A stretch of DNA of 30,186 nucleotides, taken from NCBI GenBank assembly GCA_934593275.1, contig CAKTQE010000022.1, positions 1 through 30,186 on the forward strand, written 5' to 3'. The DNA is from an uncultured Oscillospiraceae bacterium (GTDB lineage: Bacteria; Bacillota; Clostridia; Oscillospirales; Oscillospiraceae). Shown in pieces: positions 23,549-30,186 of this stretch. The position numbers and the translations under genes are program-made. Every line of letters begins with the position of its first letter. Position 1 is the stretch's first letter. The notes beneath the pieces were generated by a model, which did not search any database, had not been told where the DNA came from, and saw nothing but the letters and a program-made list of their open reading frames with translations.

Positions 23549-24391
23549 ATGAAGCCTTTGGTATTTCAGACGGATTTCGGCCTGGTGGACGGGGCGGTCA
23601 GTGCCATGTATGGCGTGGCCTACTGCGTCAGCCCGGAACTGAAAATCCATGACCTGACCCATGATATTACGCCCTATTCCATCTGGGAGGCCAGCTATCG
23701 GCTGATCCAGACCATTTCCTATTGGCCGGAGGATACGGTATTCGTCTCCGTGGTAGACCCAGGGGTGGGGACGGACCGCCGCAGCGTGGTGGCCAAGACC
23801 CGTTCCGGAAAATACGTGGTCACTCCGGACAACGGCACCCTGACCCACGTTCTCCGCTTGGACGGCGTGACGGAAGTCCGCCAGATCGATGAAAAGGTGA
23901 ACCGACTGCCCAATTCCGGAGAGAGCTACACCTTCCATGGCCGGGACGTTTACGCCTACACCGGGGCAAGACTTGCTTCCGGCGTGATTTCGTTCCAAGA
24001 GGTAGGCCCGGAAATCGCCCCGGAAAGTTTGACCCAGCTGCCGGTGGTGGAGCCGTATCTGGAGGGTAAGGCGGTCTGCGGTACGGTGGACGTGCTGGAT
24101 GTGCGCTTTGGCTCTCTGTGGACCAATATTCCCCGGGAGCTGTTTCTAAAGACAGGAGCCAAATATGGGGACCGGCTGAGCATTACCATTGAAAACGACA
24201 CCCGGACGGTGTACCGCAACATCATTCTCTACGCCAAGAGCTTTGCGGATGTCTACATCGGGGAAGCTCTGGCTTACGTCAACAGCCTGGACTGCATGGC
24301 CGTGGCCATCAACCAAGGCTCCTTTGCCCGTGCCTACAACATCGGCACCGGCAACTCCTGGCGCATCCGCATGGAAGTGTTCAAAATGTAA
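23549..24391 (+). CDS. S-adenosyl-L-methionine hydroxide adenosyltransferase (DUF62)
   Basis: This 280-residue cytoplasmic protein belongs to the fluorinase/chlorinase superfamily. The N-terminal FQTDFGLVDGAVSAMYGV binds SAM. The triad D70 (SVVDPGVGT), R77 (GTDRRSVV) and H130 (TFHGRDVYAYTGARLASG) is that of the hydrolytic members, which split SAM with water into adenosine and methionine, rather than of true halogenases. The start is fixed by AAGGAGG and the promoter. The longer frame begins within the -10 box. It is followed after 65 bp by an ECF S component, a pairing that suggests linked substrate use. Confidence 0.9.
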   Translation: MKPLVFQTDFGLVDGAVSAMYGVAYCVSPELKIHDLTHDITPYSIWEASYRLIQTISYWPEDTVFVSVVDPGVGTDRRSVVAKTRSGKYVVTPDNGTLTHVLRLDGVTEVRQIDEKVNRLPNSGESYTFHGRDVYAYTGARLASGVISFQEVGPEIAPESLTQLPVVEPYLEGKAVCGTVDVLDVRFGSLWTNIPRELFLKTGAKYGDRLSITIENDTRTVYRNIILYAKSFADVYIGEALAYVNSLDCMAVAINQGSFARAYNIGTGNSWRIRMEVFKM

Positions 24392-24456
24392 GCCCTGGGT
24401 CATCCTGCGTTTCCCATCTTTGGATGTGAACGATATAAACTTATGGAGGTAGAATT

Positions 24457-25005
24457 ATGAAGAAGTTCTCTGTCAAAACCATCGTTGCCATCGGCATCGG
24501 CGCGGCCCTGTTCTTTGTGCTGGGTCGGTTCGTGGCCATTCCCAGCCCGGTACCCAACACCAATATTTCCACCCAGTATGGTCTTTTGGCCTTTATGGCC
24601 GTGGTCTACGGCCCTGTGGCCGGTGCCTTGGTGGGTCTCATTGGCCACGCCCTCATTGACTTCAGCTACGGCTGGGGCATCTGGTGGAGCTGGGTCATCG
24701 CTTCCGGCGTGTTCGGTCTGCTGATGGGCCTGAGCACCAAGGTTCTCAAGATGGATGAAGCCGACATGGGCAAGAAGGGCCTGGTAAAGTTCAACATTGC
24801 CCAGGTGGTTTCCAACCTCCTGTGCTGGTTCCTGGTGGCCCCCGTTCTGGACGTTTACATGATGGGCGAACCTTGGGACAAGCTCCTGTCCCAGGGGTTG
24901 CTTGCCGGCGTTTCCAACGCCGTCACCACCGCCATCGTGGGAAGCCTTTTGTGCGTGGCCTACGCCTCCACCAAAACCAAGGCCGGCAGCCTGACCAAGG
25001 AGTAA
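24457..25005 (+). CDS. ECF transporter S component (UPF0397 / ECF-ribofla_trS family)
   Basis: This 182-residue membrane protein has five or six hydrophobic segments. The opening VKTIVAIGIGAALFFVLGRF with VAIPSPVPNTNISTQYGLL, and the later GLIGHALIDFSYGWGIWWSW, are the UPF0397 signature. S components bind the vitamin-like substrate and sit on an ECF module made of the T component and ATPases encoded at 25537-28073. The family name includes riboflavin, but the substrate of this subgroup is not settled. Co-transcription with a SAM-splitting enzyme hints at a nucleoside- or methionine-related molecule. ATGGAGGTAG precedes the ATG. Confidence 0.87.
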   Translation: MKKFSVKTIVAIGIGAALFFVLGRFVAIPSPVPNTNISTQYGLLAFMAVVYGPVAGALVGLIGHALIDFSYGWGIWWSWVIASGVFGLLMGLSTKVLKMDEADMGKKGLVKFNIAQVVSNLLCWFLVAPVLDVYMMGEPWDKLLSQGLLAGVSNAVTTAIVGSLLCVAYASTKTKAGSLTKE

Positions 25006-25014
25006 AAACAAAAA

Positions 25015-25300
25015 GGGCGGCAACCTGCCGCCCGCTCCGTTCTGGGTATTGAGCCGTATCATAAAAACGGTACCACAACGGTCGAATCCGGTGTAGCGGC
25101 GGCAACCTGCCGCCATCCAGCCCCGGCGAGGGGCTGGCTCCGTGGGACGATGCGGATACGAATGTACAACGGTTCCGGCCCTGCGGGCCGGGTGGCGGCA
25201 GATTGCCGCCGCTACAGTGGGTGTACCATGTGTTCAGGTGTACCATGCACTCCCACAGGTTATAATTGCCACGTGGCGGGCGGCAGATTGCCGATGGAAT
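25015..25300. repeat. Cluster of GCGGCA/TGCCGC palindromes in a 530-bp gene-free gap
   Basis: Four similar small palindromes lie at 25015 (GGGCGGCA-ACC-TGCCGCCC), 25098 (GGCGGCAACCTGCCGCC), 25194 (GGCGGCAGATTGCCGCC) and about 25278 (GGCGGCAGATTGCCG), spaced 83-96 bp. The units at 25094 and 25194 are arranged as inverted copies (GTAGCGGCGG ... CCGCCGCTAC). Extra hairpins AGCCCC/GGGGCT and CGGCC/GGCCG lie between. A fifth unit is at 30035. The first unit would act as a terminator on the minus strand (T run after the stem), not on the plus strand. No real gene is seen in 25006-25536. Confidence 0.8.
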
Positions 25301-25406
25301 TATGGTGTGATTGCCCCCGGCAATCAATAGATTTTAATTCGCTGCGCGAAGCACCACCCCTACAGGCCCGTCCATTGCGGTACCGTTGAAAGTCCGTCCC
25401 CAAAAA

Positions 25407-25456
25407 ATTGTCCATTGTCAATTGGGGAAAAACTGTCCACTGTCAACTGTCAACTC
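25407..25456. repeat. Heptamer tandem repeat (ATTGTCA / ACTGTCA), locus B
   Basis: ATTGTCC, ATTGTCA, ATT, then after a short gap ACTGTCC, ACTGTCA, ACTGTCA, ACT. The second block is the same heptamer with T changed to C in every unit, as if spread by copying. GTCCGTCCCC precedes it, as at locus A. It lies about 80 bp before the ECF ATPase start. Confidence 0.8.
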
Positions 25457-25536
25457 ACCCCCGCCAACGCCCCGTCCGCGAGAGGGAAGCCCCTGCTTCC
25501 TTTTGGCGGATGGAACTTTGGAAAGGAGGTTTTCTG

Positions 25537-27249
25537 GTGGAAAACCAACCCATTATTTCCTTTGCGCACTTTGGCTTTCAATATACCGCCCAGGCGGAGC
25601 CGACGCTGTATGATATTGACCTGACCATTTCCAAGGGCGAAAAGGTACTGATCGCCGGACCCTCGGGCTGCGGCAAATCCACCCTGGCCCATTGCATCAA
25701 TGGCCTGATCCCCAATTCCTACCCCGGCAGCACCACAGGCACCCTGACCGTGGGGGGCAAGGATGCCCAAAAAATGAGCCTGTTTGACCTGTCCCAGGTG
25801 GTGGGTACGGTGCTACAGGATTCTGACGGCCAGTTTATCGGCCTGACGGTGGCGGAGGACCTGGCCTTTGCCCTGGAAAACGATGCCATGCCCCAGGAGG
25901 AAATGAAAAACCTGGTCACGGAGATCGCCCAGGTGGTGAACGTGGAAAAGATTCTGGGCAATGCGCCCCAGGAGATTTCCGGCGGCCAAAAGCAGCGGGT
26001 GGCCCTGGGAGGGGTCATGGTCAGCGGCGTGGATGTGCTGCTGTTTGACGAGCCTCTGGCCAATCTGGACCCGGCCACGGGAAAAAAGGCCGTGGAACTC
26101 ATTGATGAGATCCAGAAGAAAACCGGCTGCGCCGTCATCATCATTGAACACCGGCTGGAAGATGTGCTGCACCGGAAAGTGGACCGCATTGTCCTTATGG
26201 GCGAGGGACGCATTCTCTATGACGGCGACCCGGACGCCCTGCTGTGTACAGATCTGCTCCCCCGCAGCGGCATTCGGGAGCCGCTGTACGTCACGGCTCT
26301 TAAATACGCCGGAGTCACCCTTACCAAGGAAAACCACCCGGCGTTCCTGCCGGAACTGCGGCTGTCGGAAGCGCAAAAGGACCAGGTGGTCCAGTGGTTC
26401 CACCGGCTGCCGGAGCCTGGGCAGGAAGCGGAAAAAGAACAGCTTCTTCATGCGGAAAACCTGTGTTTTTCCTATCACCCGGGCCGCCCGGTGCTGAAAA
26501 ACATCTCCACCACCATCCGCAAGGGGGAGATGGTCAGCATCGTAGGTACCAACGGGGCGGGCAAATCCACCTTCTCCAAGGTACTCTGCGGATTTGAGAC
26601 GGCCCAAAGCGGAAATCTTTCCTTAGAGGGCCGGGATTTATCGGGTCTGAGCATCAAAGAGCGGGCAGACCTGATTGGCTACGTCATGCAAAACCCCAAT
26701 CAGATGATTTCCAAGACCCAGATTTTTGACGAGGTGGCCCTGGGCCTGCGGAACCGGAATGTGCCGGAAGACCAGGTAAAACGCCGGGTCGAGGCGGCCC
26801 TACAGACCTGCGGGCTGTATCCGTTCCGGAACTGGCCCGTATCTGCCCTCAGCTACGGCCAGAAAAAGCGGGTGACCATTGCGTCCATTCTGGTGTTGGA
26901 GCCTGAAATGATTCTCCTGGACGAGCCTACCGCGGGACAGGACCTGGCCCACTATACCCAGATCATGGACTTTCTGCGGGAACTGAACAAATCGGGTACC
27001 ACCGTGGTGCTGATCACCCACGACATGCACCTGATGCTGGAATACACCCCCCGGGCCATCGTCTTCCATGATGGGGCCATTCTGGCGGATGCCTCCGCGG
27101 CCCAGGTGCTGAACGACCCGGAGACCGTTGCCCGGGCCAACTTAAAGGAGACCTCCTTGTACCATCTGGCGGCCCTGTGCGGCATTGACCAGCCGGAGGA
27201 ATTCACCCGCCGCTTCATCGCCCGGGACCAGGAGGGACGAATGCAATGA
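25537..27249 (+). CDS. ECF transporter double ATPase (EcfA-EcfA' fused in one chain)
   Basis: This 570-residue protein carries two ABC ATPase domains that power vitamin or nutrient uptake. Domain 1 has Walker A GPSGCGKS (41-48), signature EISGGQKQR (about 147-154) and Walker B VLLFDEP. Domain 2 has Walker A GTNGAGKS (337-344), signature ALSYGQKKR (about 437-445) and Walker B ILLDEP. The GTG at 25537 is chosen because GAAAGGAGG lies seven bases upstream. The frame stays open for 43 more codons upstream, but those are heptamer repeat and hairpin sequence. The gene overlaps the T component by ATGA. It partners with the S component at 24457. Confidence 0.92.
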   Translation: MENQPIISFAHFGFQYTAQAEPTLYDIDLTISKGEKVLIAGPSGCGKSTLAHCINGLIPNSYPGSTTGTLTVGGKDAQKMSLFDLSQVVGTVLQDSDGQFIGLTVAEDLAFALENDAMPQEEMKNLVTEIAQVVNVEKILGNAPQEISGGQKQRVALGGVMVSGVDVLLFDEPLANLDPATGKKAVELIDEIQKKTGCAVIIIEHRLEDVLHRKVDRIVLMGEGRILYDGDPDALLCTDLLPRSGIREPLYVTALKYAGVTLTKENHPAFLPELRLSEAQKDQVVQWFHRLPEPGQEAEKEQLLHAENLCFSYHPGRPVLKNISTTIRKGEMVSIVGTNGAGKSTFSKVLCGFETAQSGNLSLEGRDLSGLSIKERADLIGYVMQNPNQMISKTQIFDEVALGLRNRNVPEDQVKRRVEAALQTCGLYPFRNWPVSALSYGQKKRVTIASILVLEPEMILLDEPTAGQDLAHYTQIMDFLRELNKSGTTVVLITHDMHLMLEYTPRAIVFHDGAILADASAAQVLNDPETVARANLKETSLYHLAALCGIDQPEEFTRRFIARDQEGRMQ

Positions 27250-28073
27250 CCAATCTGTTTAACTATATCGACAGGCCCTCTCCCATCCATGCCCTTACCG
27301 GTGCCAGCAAGCTGGTGTGTTTGCTGGCCTGGAGCGTGGCGGCCATGACCAGCTTCTATACCCCCTTGCTTCTGGCCCTGACGGTACTGGCCCTTTATCT
27401 GTTCCGCAAGGCCCAGTTAAAATTCAAGGATGTGTCCTTTGTAGTGGGGCTGATGCTGGTGTACATCCTGCTGAACAACATCCTTATTTTCCTCTTTAGC
27501 CCCAACCACGGCCCGAAACTCTACGGCAGCACCACGCCGTTACTGCACATCGCCGGGCCTTATACCCTGACGGCGGAGCAGCTGTTTTATCACCTGAATG
27601 TGGTGCTGAAAAACGCCTGCACCATTCCCATTGTGCTGCTGTTTGTCTGCACCACCAACCCCTCGGAGTTTGCCGCTTCCCTGAATAAAATCGGAGTCAG
27701 CTACCGGGTCAGCTACTCGGTGTCTCTGGCCCTGCGGTATATTCCGGACATTCAGCGGGAGTTCCGGGAGATTTCCCAGGCCCAACAGGCCCGGGGTGTG
27801 GAAATGAGCAAAAAGGTCAGCGTCATCCAGCGGCTGAAAGCCGCCAGTGCCATTCTGGTCCCCCTGGTCCTCAGCTCCATGGAGCGTATCGAAACCATTT
27901 CCAACGCCATGGAACTCCGGGGCTTCGGCAAAAAGAACAAGCGCACCTGGTATGCCGCCCGCCCCTTTACCCTCTGGGACAAACTCTCCATGGCCGTCTG
28001 CCTGGGTCTCATGGCCCTGTCTTTCCTGCTGACCTTTTTAAACGGCGGCAGATTTTACAATCCCTTTACTTAG
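27246..28073 (+). CDS. ECF transporter T component (EcfT/CbiQ family)
   Basis: This 275-residue membrane protein couples the ATPases to the S component. About five hydrophobic segments are seen. The two cytoplasmic coupling motifs are QAQQARGVEMS and NAMELRGFGKKNKR (the Ala-Arg-Gly type and its variant). It starts with an ATGA overlap on the ATPase gene. A 77-bp deleted palindromic repeat containing a terminator begins at the last base of its stop codon. Confidence 0.9.
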   Translation: MTNLFNYIDRPSPIHALTGASKLVCLLAWSVAAMTSFYTPLLLALTVLALYLFRKAQLKFKDVSFVVGLMLVYILLNNILIFLFSPNHGPKLYGSTTPLLHIAGPYTLTAEQLFYHLNVVLKNACTIPIVLLFVCTTNPSEFAASLNKIGVSYRVSYSVSLALRYIPDIQREFREISQAQQARGVEMSKKVSVIQRLKAASAILVPLVLSSMERIETISNAMELRGFGKKNKRTWYAARPFTLWDKLSMAVCLGLMALSFLLTFLNGGRFYNPFT

Positions 28074-28149
28074 GATGCTCTGAATAAATCCTCTACTGCT
28101 GACGGCGAATCTTTCGCCGTCAGTTTTTGCGGTTTTCATCAGAGATTCC
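28073..28149. repeat. 77-bp internally deleted relative of the 161-bp palindromic repeat
   Basis: The left 30 bases (GGATGCTCTGAATAAATC and on) match the left end of copies 1 and 2 at about 24 of 30 positions. The right end (TCAGAGATTCC) matches theirs at about 17 of 21. The middle is lost and replaced by a strong terminator hairpin. Confidence 0.7.
28099..28128 (+). terminator. Intrinsic terminator of the ECF operon
   Basis: CTGACGGCGAA and TTCGCCGTCAG form an 11-bp perfect stem with a three-base loop, followed by five T. It lies 25 bp after the T-component stop, inside the short palindromic repeat. Confidence 0.92.
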
Positions 28150-28230
28150 CTCGGAAAAACCGTATTTTGCCCTTGTAATCTGCAACGAATTGTGATAATA
28201 TTGTCATAGTTCAACTTTAACGAGGATGCT

Positions 28231-29898
28231 ATGTTTTTATCCAATCTGAATATCATGCTGCTGAGCTGGGAAGCTCTGTTCTGTCTTATTGCGGCCATTT
28301 CCCTGGCGGAGGCTCCCCCCGGGGAAAAGAAACATCATTTGATTTGTATGCAGATTTCCGCGGCACTGCTGCTGGCTCTGGAAGCCGCTGCCTGGTATTA
28401 CCAGGGTCGCCCTGGGGATACCGCCCGGTGGATGGTGCGGCTGTGCAATCTGGGGACGTTCCTGCTGAACCATTCCGTGCTGCTGCTGTTTCACCGGTAT
28501 CTGTGCTGCACCTTGCTGACAGTCCAGGAGCGGGCCAGACTGCGCCTTGTAAAAGCGGTGGAGCTTGTCTGCTACCTGGGAATGCTGCTGGTGATCGTCT
28601 CCCAGTTTACAAACCTTTATTATTACATCGATGACCACAACAACTATGTCCGGAGCCGCTACTTTGCCCTGTCCCTGCTGGCACCTCTGGCAGGGCTTAT
28701 TATGGACGGGGTGCTGCTGGTCCAGCATCAGGAACGGGTCAGCCGGGGACTGTACCGGGTGATGATTTTCTATCTGCTGATGCCCTTGATCGCCGCGTTG
28801 TTCCAGACCCTTTCCTATGGCCTGTCTCTCATCAGCCTCAGCATGGGGGCTGCCATGCTGCTGATCTACCTGATCGTGAACCGGGAGCAGCAAGCCCAGC
28901 TGCGCCAGGTTCAGGAGGACAAAGCGGTGGTGGCCCAGCGGCTGGAAATCGCCCAGACCCTGAACCGCTGTGTCCAGGAACTGTCTTCCGACAAGGAAAT
29001 CTCTCAGGCCATTCAGGACTTGCTTCAAATCATCCAGGAGTATTTCAAGGCGGAGCGGACCTGCATTTACGAAATCGACTTTGCGGGTGCCGTGGCGGTG
29101 GATACCTTTGAGGCATCCGCATCCGGAAAGTCCTGTCTGGCCCCCCACTCCGGGGAGCCTATGCGGCTGCCCCTGAGCATGATCGCCACCTGGATGAAGC
29201 AGTTTCAGAAAGGCCGGACGTTCTATATCGCCAATACCGAGCAGGAAAAAGGTACCCCCCACTATCACTTCATCAAAGAGCAGGGCATCCAGCGTTTGCT
29301 GACGGTCCCGCTGATGGAGCAGGGCCGGGTCATCGGCTTCATGGGGGTGGCCAATCCCCAGCAGCACTATGAGGATGAAACCCTACTGTCCTCCCTGCAA
29401 TACTTCGTCACCAACAGCCTGCGGCAGAAAAAGGAAGAAGAATTCCTGCGGAAAATGAGCTTCCATGACCAGCTTACAGGCCTGTACAACCGCAACCGGT
29501 ACAACCTGACCCTAAAAAACTGGGAAAGAGACTGCCAGAACCAGGTGGGCATTCTCTACCTGGATTTGGACGGCCTCAAATGGGCCAACGACCATCTGGG
29601 CCACGCCGCGGGAGACCTGCTGATCCGCAACACCGCCCAGGCCCTGGAAGAAACCTTCCCCGGCCAGGCCTACCGCATCGGCGGTGACGAATTCGTGGTC
29701 ATCCGCCAGGGCATCCCGGAAGAAGACTTCCACCGGGAAATTGAGACCCTGATGGAACGGGCCAAAGAAAAGAACGTCAGCTTCTCCACCGGCATCGTCT
29801 GGCAACCCCACTGCCCCGACCTGACCGCCGCACTGCGGGAAGCAGACAACAAAATGTACGAAGAAAAACGCGCCCACCACAAAGCCCGCACCACCTGA
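28231..29898 (+). CDS. Membrane GAF-GGDEF diguanylate cyclase
   Basis: This 555-residue protein has six or seven hydrophobic segments in residues 1-218, a short coiled stretch, and a GAF-like sensor domain (about 245-400, ending YFVTNSLRQK). The GGDEF domain follows, with FHDQLTGLYNRNRYN, LDLDGLKWANDHLGHAAGD and an intact RIGGDEF active site (484-488), so it should make cyclic di-GMP from two GTP. The product-inhibition site RxxD five residues before GGDEF is absent (TFPG). An ACGAGG sequence precedes the ATG. It stands alone between two terminators. The input signal is unknown. Confidence 0.9.
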   Translation: MFLSNLNIMLLSWEALFCLIAAISLAEAPPGEKKHHLICMQISAALLLALEAAAWYYQGRPGDTARWMVRLCNLGTFLLNHSVLLLFHRYLCCTLLTVQERARLRLVKAVELVCYLGMLLVIVSQFTNLYYYIDDHNNYVRSRYFALSLLAPLAGLIMDGVLLVQHQERVSRGLYRVMIFYLLMPLIAALFQTLSYGLSLISLSMGAAMLLIYLIVNREQQAQLRQVQEDKAVVAQRLEIAQTLNRCVQELSSDKEISQAIQDLLQIIQEYFKAERTCIYEIDFAGAVAVDTFEASASGKSCLAPHSGEPMRLPLSMIATWMKQFQKGRTFYIANTEQEKGTPHYHFIKEQGIQRLLTVPLMEQGRVIGFMGVANPQQHYEDETLLSSLQYFVTNSLRQKKEEEFLRKMSFHDQLTGLYNRNRYNLTLKNWERDCQNQVGILYLDLDGLKWANDHLGHAAGDLLIRNTAQALEETFPGQAYRIGGDEFVVIRQGIPEEDFHREIETLMERAKEKNVSFSTGIVWQPHCPDLTAALREADNKMYEEKRAHHKARTT

Positions 29899-29904
29899 CA
29901 AAAC

Positions 29905-29937
29905 CGCCGCCGCCCCCTGAAAAAAGGGGTGGCGGCG
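29905..29937 (+). terminator. Stem-loop after the GGDEF gene
   Basis: CGCCGCCGCCCC and GGGGTGGCGGCG pair over 12 bp with one G-U. Only TTG follows, so it is a weak intrinsic terminator. Confidence 0.6.
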
Positions 29938-29952
29938 TTGCGCATATGGAAG

Positions 29953-29984
29953 AATTGACAATTGACAATGGACAATTGACAATT
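29953..29984. repeat. Heptamer tandem repeat (ATTGACA), locus C
   Basis: ATTGACA, ATTGACA, ATGGACA, ATTGACA, ATT: the reverse-strand form of the family at 18267 and 25407, including the single-base variant in the third unit. Confidence 0.85.
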
Positions 29985-30034
29985 ATTGGAGCGACCGACG
30001 TTGTTCATTTCCCTACATCCGTCAAAGTATGTAG

Positions 30035-30054
30035 GGGCGGCAACCTTGCCGCCC
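30035..30054. repeat. GCGGCA/TGCCGC palindrome, distal copy
   Basis: GGGCGGCAA and TTGCCGCCC pair perfectly around CC. It belongs to the same family as the cluster at 25015-25300. Apart from this, locus C and the promoter below, 29938-30186 shows no gene. Confidence 0.75.
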
Positions 30055-30133
30055 GCACGTTTCGATGCCTGAGCCTTATCAATTAAATGGTAATCCGATG
30101 AACGATGCCGTAGTAGCGCAAACCTATTAAAAC

Positions 30134-30162
30134 TTTACTTTCAAGCAAGAGTGTGGTATTCT
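30134..30162 (+). promoter_or_regulatory. Promoter for a gene starting beyond the right edge
   Basis: TTTACT (30134-30139), a 17-bp spacer, then TATTCT (30157-30162). AAAGAGGGG near 30177 looks like a ribosome binding site, and the coding sequence would begin just outside the window. Confidence 0.55.
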
Positions 30163-30186
30163 AAAAATAAAACGCAAAGAGGGGTA

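Noticed and set aside
23549..24391. Possible fluorinase or chlorinase
   Set aside because: The D-R-H triad of hydrolytic DUF62 proteins is present, and the context is transport rather than halogenated product synthesis.
25408..25536. N-terminal extension of the ECF ATPase by 43 codons
   Set aside because: The extension translates heptamer repeat and hairpin sequence. A well-placed GAAAGGAGG sets the GTG start at 25537, where ABC homology begins.
1..30186. tRNA or rRNA genes
   Set aside because: I saw no convincing cloverleaf with a TPsiC-loop and CCA-type end, and no rRNA-like stretch. A dedicated tRNA scan would be decisive.

Overview
The window looks like chromosome from a GC-rich, endospore-lineage Clostridia, most like a gut Oscillospiraceae-type bacterium. 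The evidence is the spoVT coding sequence, the anaerobic CbiK-type cobalt chelatase, ECF transporters, a sugar ABC system without its own ATPase, and many AGGAGG ribosome binding sites. No taxonomic marker such as rRNA is present, so this placement is an inference.

Layout. (1) Positions 1-1614 hold the 3' part of a large serine recombinase gene that runs without a stop into the last ~150 codons of spoVT. This looks like the right end of a mobile element integrated inside spoVT. (2) Positions 1626-9428 hold a cobalamin-riboswitch operon: cbiK-cbiL fusion, hemA-sirC fusion, hemC, cobA-hemD fusion, hemB, hemL. Six tightly overlapping genes encode nine activities that take glutamyl-tRNA to cobalt-factor III, so the B12 riboswitch appears to control the supply of tetrapyrrole as well as the corrin branch. 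(3) Positions 9643-17714 hold a glycan locus: a divergent AraC regulator, a cytoplasmic parallel beta-helix protein, a sugar-binding lipoprotein, two permeases and a cytoplasmic GH20 hexosaminidase. (4) Positions 17715-18310 hold no gene and are packed with inverted and heptamer repeats. (5) On the minus strand (22762 to 18311) lie thiamine pyrophosphokinase, a CtpE-like P-type ATPase and a MocR-type regulator, then a flavodoxin (23413 to 22907). (6) Positions 23549-28073 hold a SAM hydroxide adenosyltransferase (DUF62) followed by an ECF transporter: S component, double ATPase and T component. (7) Positions 28231-29898 hold a membrane GAF-GGDEF protein, followed by repeats and a promoter for a gene beyond the window.

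Two themes stand out. The first is integration of a serine-recombinase element at the codons that join the two halves of the SpoVT AbrB domain. This makes a recombinase-SpoVT chimera and suggests either loss of SpoVT or control of it by excision. The second is a set of intergenic repeat families: a 161-bp full-length palindrome with terminal inverted repeats (two complete copies and one internally deleted 77-bp copy), a heptamer tandem repeat at three loci, and a GCGGCA/TGCCGC palindrome family. Several of these sit within or at the ends of operons.
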